A DNA stretch of 64,000 nt from SZUA-35 sp964351995. GTDB taxonomy: Bacteria; Actinomycetota; Acidimicrobiia; Acidimicrobiales; SZUA-35. Below, one piece after another: positions 8,783 to 16,005 of this stretch (position 1 is the stretch's first letter; every line of letters begins with the position of its first letter). The stretch covers positions 1-64,000 of the forward strand of contig CAYGQE010000009.1 of the NCBI GenBank assembly GCA_964351995.1, written 5' to 3'. Made by a program: the position numbers and the translations under genes. A model generated the notes under the pieces. That model did not search any database and was not told the DNA's origin. It saw only the letters and a program-made list of their open reading frames with translations.

Positions 8783-10105
8783 ATGGAAGCAAACGATCTC
8801 ATTGGTAACGTACTGCGGAAGATCTTCTCAGAGCCAGCCGAAGCGCAGGCCTACTCAGAAGCACCCACCGACTATTTGGTTGCTGAGGGCCTCGGCGACA
8901 TCGACCTCAACGGCATCGACATGGGTGAAACCGTCACCAGCGTCGCCAACGAGCTGTCGCTCGACAACAGCGTCACCGAGACGCTCATCCAGGTGAGCGA
9001 GCCCGTGCCGGCCTACGGTCCCGCTGCAGCCGCAGCATCCGGTGGCGGAAGCGCCGCTGCCGCAGCTTCGTCTGGCGGAGGCGGCTCGGCCGCAGCCGCA
9101 GCGTCCACCGCCGCTGCTCCGGCGGCAGCTGCAGCTGCTCCCATGCAGGTCACCTCGCTCGAGCAAATCGAGACAGTCGTGACCAACTACACCGCCGCTG
9201 TCTACGAGGGCGACGAGACCATCACGACGAATCTGTTCGACAACAGCCAGAACCTCGAGCTCGACTTCGAAGACGTCGAAGGACACATCGACGAGATCGA
9301 CATCGACATGGAAGCCGTCAACGCCAACGGTGAAGGTGCCGTTGCCGCCGGCGACGACATCGAGCACAGCAACATCGCTTCTGGCGAAGGTGCGGTTGCA
9401 TTCGACGGAGGAAACACCGGTGTGGTGAATACGGGTGAGAACACCGGCATCATCGCTGATGGCAGTGTCGACGACGCGATCATCGGTGACGACAACACCC
9501 AGGTGTCCGGCAGCGACGCCACGGTTGTGTCCGGCAACGACAACACCGTCAACCAGGTCGATGGCTCCGACAACGTCGTGCAGTCCGGTAATGACAACTC
9601 GAACCTCCAGATCGATGGTCCTGACGCCACGGTCATCGACTCCGGTGGTGGCGATGTCACCAACACCGACATCGATGCTTCCGGTCACGCCGAGGTCAAC
9701 GCCGTCACTGGTGACAACAACGCCACCGTGCAGGGCTCGGACAACAACGCTGGCTTCGGCAGCGGCGACGTTGCCGACTTCGGGTCGAACAACACCATGG
9801 ACGGCGCACAGATCGGCTTCGGCGGATCGGCCAACCAGGACAACGACACCATCGTCACCGACAACAGCGTGACGCAGCAGGACGTCGGCAACACCGACAC
9901 CGAGATCCTCACTGTCGTTGATGCCAGCACGAACAACTCGGGGAACCTGGACATTGACACCGACATCGAGACCACGGTCGAGGAGAGCTTCGACAACGAA
10001 GCAACCGACTCGTTCAACACGGCGGATGACTTCAGCACCGATCAGGTGGCGATCGCCGAGGCCGGCGACGGTGGCGTCGATCTGAGCGAGGTCATCGACG
10101 ACTGA
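8783..10105 (+). CDS. IniB-like acidic repeat protein 2
   Basis: The middle paralogue has 440 residues and the same plan: IniB-like N-terminus (NDLIGNVLRKIFSEPAEAQ), Ala/Gly/Ser linker (about 78-118), the TSLEQIETVVTNY block, the Gly-Asp-Asn solenoid-like region and the shared C-terminus ending in VIDD. Arg12 and Lys13 are again the only basic residues apart from three His; there is no Cys. It is the most diverged copy: GDGN units become GDDN or GNDN, and its linker is richer in Ala. ATG 8783 follows GGAGG at 8769-8773; the frame stays open upstream through the previous terminator but has no support there. It has its own promoter and hairpin, so it is monocistronic. Confidence 0.9.
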   Translation: MEANDLIGNVLRKIFSEPAEAQAYSEAPTDYLVAEGLGDIDLNGIDMGETVTSVANELSLDNSVTETLIQVSEPVPAYGPAAAAASGGGSAAAAASSGGGGSAAAAASTAAAPAAAAAAPMQVTSLEQIETVVTNYTAAVYEGDETITTNLFDNSQNLELDFEDVEGHIDEIDIDMEAVNANGEGAVAAGDDIEHSNIASGEGAVAFDGGNTGVVNTGENTGIIADGSVDDAIIGDDNTQVSGSDATVVSGNDNTVNQVDGSDNVVQSGNDNSNLQIDGPDATVIDSGGGDVTNTDIDASGHAEVNAVTGDNNATVQGSDNNAGFGSGDVADFGSNNTMDGAQIGFGGSANQDNDTIVTDNSVTQQDVGNTDTEILTVVDASTNNSGNLDIDTDIETTVEESFDNEATDSFNTADDFSTDQVAIAEAGDGGVDLSEVIDD

Positions 10106-10157
10106 GCTGGAGTCGAGCCCCGCGAGTTCGACGAGCCACTGAATCAAACGTTCGAAG

Positions 10158-10183
10158 GTGGGCCCCGGTATGCCGAGGCCCAC
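10158..10183 (+). terminator. Hairpin after IniB-like gene 2
   Basis: GTGGGCCCCGG, loop TATG, CCGAGGCCCAC: 11-bp stem with one mismatch, followed by TTTCGATGTTTT, a weak U-rich tail. It is a good intrinsic terminator candidate. The rest of the 317-base gap to the next gene holds promoter 3 and its leader. Confidence 0.75.
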
Positions 10184-10264
10184 TTTCGATGTTTTGAGTT
10201 CTCGAACTGGCCGGTCGCTTGAACGGCGTTCAGCGGGTGTTGCCTCATACTTTTCCCCGTTCTC

Positions 10265-10350
10265 GTTTACAGCAGCCCCCTGAACCCCTATCTTGCCCAC
10301 GACGGACAAGGGGTAGCCCCGATTCGGCGAGGTCTGGGCCGGCGTATCTT
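10265..10350 (+). promoter_or_regulatory. Promoter and activator box of IniB-like gene 3
   Basis: GTTTACAG (10265-10272), dyad CCCCTATCTTGCCC (10285-10298) with ACGGACAAGGGG (10302-10313), CCCCGAT and TATCTT (10345-10350). Upstream of 10325 it differs from copy 1, so the shared hexamers and spacing outside the identical block are informative. Confidence 0.7.
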
Positions 10351-10679
10351 GGTTCTTGTCAACAACACACGAGCCGGAGTTCCTCCGGCTGAACAAGGAC
10401 GCACAGTCCGGAGGGAACAGTCATGGAAGTAAACGATCTCATTGGTGATGTTCTGCGCAAGATCTTCTCGGATCCTGCCGAAGCGCAGGCCTACTCAGAA
10501 GGTCCCGGCGATTACTTGGTTGCCGAGGGTCTTGGCGACATCGATCTGAACGGCATCGACATGGGCGCGAGCGTCGCTCAGGTCGCCAACGAGCTGTCGC
10601 TCGACAACAGCGTGACCGAGACGCTCATCGAGGTGAGTGAGCCTGTCCCGGCCGGCCCCGTGCTCGCCCCACTCGCTCC
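10325..10679 (+). repeat. 355-base exact repeat, copy 2
   Basis: Identical to 7097-7451 at a distance of 3228 bases. It carries the -10, the leader hairpin (10372-10390), the ribosome binding site and the first 85 codons of IniB-like gene 3. It is a potential substrate for recombination that would delete copies 1-2 or 2-3 as one unit. Confidence 0.9.
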
Positions 10680-11760
10680 TCCCGCCGTGTCGTCGGCCCC
10701 GCCGGCTCCCGCCGCTGCTCCCCCTCCTTCATCGAGCGGCTCTGCGTCGGCCCCATCTGTGGCAACCGCTGCGGCGGCATCTTCTTCGCCCGCCGTCCCG
10801 ACCGAGATCACCTCGCTCGAGCAGATCCAGCAGGTCGTCAACAACTACACCACCGTCGTGTATCAGGGTGACGAGACCATCACGAACAACCTGTTCGACA
10901 ACAGCCAGACCATCGAACTCGACTTCGAAGACGTCGAAGGCGACATCGATCTCGAAATCGACATGGAAGCCGTCAACGCCAACGGCGACGGCGCCGTTGC
11001 CGCTGGCGACGACATCGTCGACAGCAACATCGCCTCTGGCGACGGCGCGGTTGCCTTCGATGGCCCCAACGACGGAGTCGTGAACACCGGACAGAACAGC
11101 GGCATCATCGCTGACGGCAGCGTCGACGACGCCATCGTCGGCGACGGCAACACCCAGGTCGACGGCGACGACGCAACGGTCGTGTCCGGCGATGGCAACA
11201 CGGTCAACCAGGTCGCAGGCGACGGGAACGTCGTGCAATCCGGCGACGGCAACGAGAACCTCCAGATCGAGGGCGAAGGCGCCACGGTGATCGACTCCGC
11301 CGGAGGAGAGGTCACCAACACCGACATCGACGCCGAGGGTGGTGCCGACGTTGACGCAGTGGTCGGTGACGGCAACGCCACGGTCCAGGGTGAAGGAAAC
11401 AACGCTGGGTTCGGCAGCGGCGATGTCGCCGACTTCGGGTCGAACAACGACCTCACCGATGCTCAGGTCGGCTTCGGCGGATCGGCGAACCAGGACAACG
11501 ACACGACGGTCACCGATGCCAGCACCACGCTCCAAGATGTCGGCAACACCGACACCGAGGTGGTGACCGCCATCGATCAGAGCACGAACGACTCGTTCAA
11601 CACCGAGGTCGATACCGAGATCGAGACCACGATCGAAGAGAGCTTCGACAACGAAGCGACCGATTCGTTCAACTCCGCCGACGACTTCAGCGCCGACCAG
11701 GTCGCTGTGGCCGAGGCTGGCGACGGCGGCGTCGACTTCGAAGATGTCATTGATGACTGA
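10423..11760 (+). CDS. IniB-like acidic repeat protein 3
   Basis: 445 residues. The first 85 are identical to paralogue 1; then a Pro/Ala/Ser linker (about 86-128) replaces the Gly-rich one. The block TEITSLEQIQQVVNNY and the Gly-Asp-Asn repeat (GDGNTQVDGDDATVVSGDGN) follow, with the common C-terminus. There is no Lys, Arg, His or Cys after residue 13. Of the three it lies nearest the dynamin-like genes. Its terminator hairpin separates them by 101 bases, so the GTPases may depend on read-through from this promoter, as no clear promoter is visible between. Confidence 0.9.
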   Translation: MEVNDLIGDVLRKIFSDPAEAQAYSEGPGDYLVAEGLGDIDLNGIDMGASVAQVANELSLDNSVTETLIEVSEPVPAGPVLAPLAPPAVSSAPPAPAAAPPPSSSGSASAPSVATAAAASSSPAVPTEITSLEQIQQVVNNYTTVVYQGDETITNNLFDNSQTIELDFEDVEGDIDLEIDMEAVNANGDGAVAAGDDIVDSNIASGDGAVAFDGPNDGVVNTGQNSGIIADGSVDDAIVGDGNTQVDGDDATVVSGDGNTVNQVAGDGNVVQSGDGNENLQIEGEGATVIDSAGGEVTNTDIDAEGGADVDAVVGDGNATVQGEGNNAGFGSGDVADFGSNNDLTDAQVGFGGSANQDNDTTVTDASTTLQDVGNTDTEVVTAIDQSTNDSFNTEVDTEIETTIEESFDNEATDSFNSADDFSADQVAVAEAGDGGVDFEDVIDD

Positions 11761-11796
11761 GCTGAGTAACAAGACCGGCAATTGATCGGTAACAAT

Positions 11797-11824
11797 GATG
11801 GGCCCCGGTTCGCCGGGGCCCATC
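11797..11824 (+). terminator. Hairpin between IniB-like gene 3 and the dynamin-like genes
   Basis: GATGGGCCCCGG, loop TTCG, CCGGGGCCCATC: perfect 12-bp stem. CGTTTTCC lies a few bases downstream. It probably attenuates, so that the acidic protein is made in excess of the GTPases encoded 38 bases further on. Confidence 0.7.
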
Positions 11825-11861
11825 GGAACGTTTTCCGAGGCGTTTTGGGGAGGGCCAACAC

Positions 11862-13712
11862 GTGACCAACGTCGACACGACACCAGAAACTCCAGCGGCA
11901 GCTGCAGCAATGCAGAAGGCACTGGCCACCGGACTCCAGGCAACCACTGCCTACGACCGTCCCGACCTGGGTGATCGCTTGCAGCGAGCGCTCGACGCCA
12001 TTGGTGATCCATCGGTCAACGTGGTGGTGGTCGGCGAGTTCAAGCAAGGCAAGAGTTCGTTGATCAATGCCTTGCTCAACGCAAAGGTCTGTGCCGTCGA
12101 CGACGACATCGCCACCGCAGTCCCCACCGTGGTGCGTCACGGCCCCGAGCAAAAGGCGTGGGCGCTCACTCGGCCGCTCGACGGCCCCAGCGATACGGAG
12201 TCGACGAAGAACTCAATCCCCTTCACCGACGTCCCTGCGTTCGAAACCGAGGTGGGCGCCCCGCATGGCGGAGTGATCGTCACCGGTGTCGAGTTGGAGA
12301 TTCCGCGCCGACTACTCGACAACGGTCTGGTCCTCATCGACACCCCTGGTGTTGGGGGTCTCGGCTCCGCCCATTCGACCGCGGCGCTTGGTGCATTGTC
12401 GGTGGCAAACGCCGTCATTTTCGTGAGCGACGCTTCGCAGGAATACACCAGAGCCGAGATCGACTTCTTGCACCAAGCACTCGAGCTGTGCTCGCACGTC
12501 ATCTGTGTGATGACCAAGATCGATTTCTATCCAGACTGGCGGCGAGTGCAGGAGATCAACCAGGGTCACCTGGAACGCACCGGGTTCACGGTGCCCATCC
12601 TGCCGGTGTCGTCGATGCTGCGCTTGGAGGCTGCCCGGCTCAAAGACCGCCAGCTCAACGAGGAATCTGGCTTCACCAAGATGATCTCTTGGCTCACCAA
12701 TGACGTCGTGGCCAACGCCAATGCCAGGGAGATCCAGAGCGCTCAGAACGACCTGCTCGCTGCGGTCGACCAGATGGCCGGCCAGTTCGGGGCCGAGCTC
12801 GAATCATTGAAAGACCCGGAACGAGCGGCCGAAATCGTCAAACAACTCGAGATGGCCAGAACAAGAAGCGACCGGTTGCGCAGCGCCGTGTCAAAGTGGA
12901 ACGTGACGCTCAACGACGGCGTCAGTGATCTCAACTCTGAGGTCGACTTCGACTTCAAGGGTCGGATGCGTCGCCTCACCCAAGAAGCCGATGCGGCCAT
13001 CGAGGCTTCTGACCCCATCGACACGTGGGACGAGTTCGAACCGTGGTTGGTCAACCGAGTCAGCTTCGACGTCGTGACCAACTACCGGTACCTCATCGAG
13101 CGAGCGCAAGAGCTGAGCGGAAAGGTGGCCGATCACTTCGAGATCGAAGGAGCCGAACTCAACGAAGAGTTCGATGTTCACAATCCAATGAACGTTCTGT
13201 CGAAAGTCGCCATCGACCCAACCGTCGACCTCGACGACATGGGGTCGGGCCAGAAGGGGCTGACCATTCTGAGAGGCTCGTACAGCGGCACGTTGATGTT
13301 CACCATGATGGGCGGCATGGTCGGCCTGGCCACCATGACGCTCTTCGTGCCCGTGACCGTCGGCATTGGTCTCCTGATGGGTCGCAAGGGCTTGAAGGAC
13401 GAAAAGGAACGTCGTCTCAAACAGCGTCAGTCGCAGGCGAAGATCTCGCTTCGTCGCTACAGCGACGAGGTGAGCTTTCAAGTGACCAAGGACAGTCGCG
13501 ACACTCTTCGACGGGTGCACCGTCAGCTGCGAGATCACTACAGCACAAGGGCCGAAGAGCTCCACAAGTCCACGACCGAGTCGCTCAAGGCGGCCTCGGA
13601 GGCGGCAAACCTGGATCAGAATCAGCGCAATCAACGAACCAAAGACGTCGAAGCCGAACTCGGTCGTATCGAACGTCTCCGCAAGCTCGCGATCGAGGCG
13701 GTTCCATCATGA
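11862..13712 (+). CDS. Dynamin-like GTPase, IniA-like
   Basis: 616 residues. GTPase motifs are clear: P-loop GEFKQGKSS (58-66), switch threonine region around IATAVPT, G3 DTPGVGG (160-166) and G4 TKID (218-221). Predicted helical stalk follows, then a hydrophobic hairpin at about 476-506 (LMFTMMGGMVGLATMTLFVP) for membrane contact and a charged coiled tail. The bacterial dynamin/IniA family binds and remodels the cytoplasmic membrane; that role here is by homology. The GTG start has GGGGAGG upstream. It overlaps the next gene by four bases (ATGA), a strong sign that the two GTPases work as a pair, as IniA and IniC do in mycobacteria. Confidence 0.9.
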   Translation: MTNVDTTPETPAAAAAMQKALATGLQATTAYDRPDLGDRLQRALDAIGDPSVNVVVVGEFKQGKSSLINALLNAKVCAVDDDIATAVPTVVRHGPEQKAWALTRPLDGPSDTESTKNSIPFTDVPAFETEVGAPHGGVIVTGVELEIPRRLLDNGLVLIDTPGVGGLGSAHSTAALGALSVANAVIFVSDASQEYTRAEIDFLHQALELCSHVICVMTKIDFYPDWRRVQEINQGHLERTGFTVPILPVSSMLRLEAARLKDRQLNEESGFTKMISWLTNDVVANANAREIQSAQNDLLAAVDQMAGQFGAELESLKDPERAAEIVKQLEMARTRSDRLRSAVSKWNVTLNDGVSDLNSEVDFDFKGRMRRLTQEADAAIEASDPIDTWDEFEPWLVNRVSFDVVTNYRYLIERAQELSGKVADHFEIEGAELNEEFDVHNPMNVLSKVAIDPTVDLDDMGSGQKGLTILRGSYSGTLMFTMMGGMVGLATMTLFVPVTVGIGLLMGRKGLKDEKERRLKQRQSQAKISLRRYSDEVSFQVTKDSRDTLRRVHRQLRDHYSTRAEELHKSTTESLKAASEAANLDQNQRNQRTKDVEAELGRIERLRKLAIEAVPS

Positions 13713-15181
13713 GTCTGGTGTTTGAAGCCAGGTCCGTCCTCGATCAGGCCGAGCAGGTGTTCACAGATCCGACGTCGGTCGACGCAGTCCGCCAAGCTGT
13801 TGACCGGCTCGAGGGCCCGTTGCGAGTGGCGATCGCTGGCAAGGTCAAGGCGGGCAAGTCGACCCTGTTGAACGCATTGGTTGGTGAGCCGCTGGCTCCC
13901 ACCGATACCGGCGAGTGCACCAAGATTGTCACCTGGTACCGCAACGGCCACACCTACGAAGTGCTGTTGCACCCTCGTGACGGATCACCGGCAGTGCAGG
14001 CTCGCTTCCATCGCGATGATGGAGCAATCGAGGTCGATCTCGGCGGTCGTGACGCCAACGAAGTCGACCGCATCGAAGTGACTTGGCCCACGCAAGGCTT
14101 GAAGGCGATCACCTTGGTTGACACCCCCGGTGTCGATTCGCTGACCGAGGGTGTGGCCGAGCGGGCCTTTGAATTCCTCGACCCCGAGGACTCCGACACC
14201 CCGGCCGACGCCGTGCTGTACCTCATGAAGCACATCCATTCGTCTGATCTGCGGCTGCTCGAAGCATTCCACGACGACTCGGTGGCGTCACCCAACCCGA
14301 TCAACGCGGTGGCCGTGCTTTCCCGAGCTGACGAGATCGGTGCGGGCCGCCTCGATTCGATGGCGTCGGCTCGACGCATCGCCAACCGCTACGGCGACGA
14401 CCGTCGCTTGCGGCGTCTCGCTCAGATCGTGGTGCCGGTTGCGGGTCTGCTGGCCGAGACCGCCGCAACACTGACGCAAGCTGAGTTCGCGATGCTGCGC
14501 TCGCTTTCGCAGGTACCCACCAAAGAGATGCAGCCGGTCTTGCTGTCGGCCGATCGCTTCGTGGAGGCCCGGCCCGAGACGCCGCTGACCTCGCTCGAGC
14601 GCGCTGCGCTCCTCGAACGCTTCGGCTTGTTCGGCCTGCGTTTGTCGATGGCCCTCTTGCGACGCGGCGTGTGTCAGACCAGCGTGGAATTGGCTGACGA
14701 GTTGACACAACGATCCGGACTCACCGACCTCCAGACCATCTTGACCACACTCTTCGTCGACCGTTCTGACGTCTTGAAGGCTCGGTCGGCATTGCTCATC
14801 GTGGAACGGCTCTGCACCGAGCAACCCACGACAGCGGGCGCCTCGGCGTTGTTGCTCGAGGTCGAGCGGATCATGGCGGGTGCGCACCCGTTCAACGAAC
14901 TCACCACGCTGGCCGCGCTTCGCAGCGGCTTCGTCACTGGAAAGCAAAAGGACTTGCTCGAACTCGAGCGCGTGCTGGGCTCGCACGGCACCACGTCGTG
15001 GCAGCGTCTGGAACTCGATCCAACCGCCGATGGTGAGACGGTCCGGAACGCAGCCATGACCTCACTTGGCCGTTGGCAGCGCCTGGCTGAAAACCCATTC
15101 ACCAAGCACGACCTCTCGGTCGCAGCTCGGGTCGCCATCCGCACGCTTGAAGAGGTCATCAACGTGAGCGATTCGGCCTAG
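13709..15181 (+). CDS. Dynamin-like GTPase, IniC-like
   Basis: 490 residues. P-loop GKVKAGKST (44-52), G3 DTPGVDS (138-144) and a G4 position reading LSRADE (204-209) instead of the usual [N/T]KxD; the same SRAD form is known in IniC-type proteins. Downstream is helical without an obvious membrane segment, so it may act with the membrane-inserting partner encoded just upstream. The start ATG overlaps the upstream stop (ATGA), so translation is coupled and expression near 1:1 is expected. Transcription ends at the 15199 hairpin. Confidence 0.9.
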   Translation: MSLVFEARSVLDQAEQVFTDPTSVDAVRQAVDRLEGPLRVAIAGKVKAGKSTLLNALVGEPLAPTDTGECTKIVTWYRNGHTYEVLLHPRDGSPAVQARFHRDDGAIEVDLGGRDANEVDRIEVTWPTQGLKAITLVDTPGVDSLTEGVAERAFEFLDPEDSDTPADAVLYLMKHIHSSDLRLLEAFHDDSVASPNPINAVAVLSRADEIGAGRLDSMASARRIANRYGDDRRLRRLAQIVVPVAGLLAETAATLTQAEFAMLRSLSQVPTKEMQPVLLSADRFVEARPETPLTSLERAALLERFGLFGLRLSMALLRRGVCQTSVELADELTQRSGLTDLQTILTTLFVDRSDVLKARSALLIVERLCTEQPTTAGASALLLEVERIMAGAHPFNELTTLAALRSGFVTGKQKDLLELERVLGSHGTTSWQRLELDPTADGETVRNAAMTSLGRWQRLAENPFTKHDLSVAARVAIRTLEEVINVSDSA

Positions 15182-15198
15182 CGGCCTCGGTCGCTCCC

Positions 15199-15224
15199 CG
15201 AGTTTCGCCTGGGGGCGAAACTCG
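15199..15224. terminator. Bidirectional hairpin between convergent genes
   Basis: CGAGTTTCGCC, loop TGGG, GGCGAAACTCG: perfect 11-bp stem lying between the IniC-like gene and the convergent acidic-protein gene. Positioned to terminate either transcript. Confidence 0.65.
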
Positions 15225-15269
15225 CGCCCGGGTCAGGAGGGCTTGCGCTGAGTGAACTGCGAGTTGTCT

Positions 15270-15857
15270 CTAGAAGTCGAGGTCGCTGGGGTCTTCGCCG
15301 GTGGCTTCTGGTTCGGTGTCGAAGAAGTCAGCTTCCTGTTCGAATTCGGCGGCGCTGTCAATCACGTCATCGGTCTCGAAGAGGTCGTCCGATGCGAACG
15401 GATCACTCGTCTCGTCCTCCCCCAGTGATGCGTCAGACTCTTCGTTGGTGAGTAGGTCGGCGGTGTTGTCGTCCCCCTCGGTCGTGTCATCCTCGGGGGC
15501 TGCGGTGCCAAAGCTGTCGATGTCGTCGAGATCTTCCTCGTCAGAGGCCTCGTCGAGCACGTCATCGAGAGCGGTCACACCCAGCAGCGATGCTCCGAGC
15601 CCGGCCGCGTCGGGACCACTGTTGGCCTCGAGCGTGAGCGGTTGCTCTTCGAGCACCGCAAACACGTCGCTGGCATCGCCGCCGGTGAGCACCGGCGAGA
15701 GCGCATCGGCCTCGGCCATTGGTGCGGTGTCGGCATAGGAAGACAGCGCCTGACCAAACATCTCTGCCGGCAGATCGCCGTATCCATCATCGGCCAGCAT
15801 TGCCTCGGCGTCGTTGGAACCACGCAAGAGGCCCTGGATCACTCCTCGCAGGGTCAT
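15270..15857 (-). CDS. Small acidic protein, possibly a divergent IniB-type N-terminal domain
   Basis: 195 residues. The N-terminal part (TLRGVIQGLLRGSNDAEAML, then DGYGDLPAEMFGQALSSYAD) has the size, helical pattern and ND/PAEA-type motif of the IniB-like N-termini nearby, but the match is weak and is my inference. From about residue 95 it is almost only Asp, Glu, Ser, Thr and Ala (DEASDEEDLDDIDSFG). Basic residues are confined to Arg4 and Arg12. ATG 15857 is preceded 7 bases upstream by TAGTGT, a leaderless-type -10. It is divergent from the hsp70-like gene and shares its control region. Confidence 0.75.
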   Translation of the reverse strand: MTLRGVIQGLLRGSNDAEAMLADDGYGDLPAEMFGQALSSYADTAPMAEADALSPVLTGGDASDVFAVLEEQPLTLEANSGPDAAGLGASLLGVTALDDVLDEASDEEDLDDIDSFGTAAPEDDTTEGDDNTADLLTNEESDASLGEDETSDPFASDDLFETDDVIDSAAEFEQEADFFDTEPEATGEDPSDLDF

Positions 15858-15864
15858 GGCGATG

Positions 15865-15939
15865 ACACTAACCCCTGTCGAGCAGCAGGGAATGGGGGAT
15901 GACCCCGGTCGTGTCGGGGGCGGCCAAAAGGCGTAGCAT
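15865..15939. promoter_or_regulatory. Shared divergent control region of acidic protein and hsp70-like gene
   Basis: Minus-strand -10 TAGTGT (complement of 15865-15870) and plus-strand -10 TAGCAT (15934-15939) flank a dyad that resembles the IniB-like boxes: CCCCTG at 15872, AGGGAATGGGGG (15887-15898), then CCCCG (15903). The plus -10 is preceded by AGGCG, as before IniB-like gene 2. CCCC to -10 spacing is 27 rather than 24 bases. It suggests that the same activator controls both genes. Confidence 0.55.
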
Positions 15940-16005
15940 GTGGACTCACTGTTGGTGGCACGCTGGCGCACGCAGTCCAGGCGAGAACTTCGGAGGGAAG
16001 AATCA

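Noticed and set aside
7195..11760. IniB-like genes as secreted RTX or adhesin proteins
   Set aside because: No Sec signal peptide, lipobox or sorting signal is present, and the repeat is not the GGxGxDxUx nonapeptide. Surface export by another route cannot be excluded, but there is no sequence support.
7000..11860. Triplication of IniB-like genes as an assembly duplication
   Set aside because: Copies 1 and 3 share one exact block, but all three differ through linkers, repeat regions and upstream DNA, so they are real paralogues. Misassembly of just the 355-base block remains possible and is noted.
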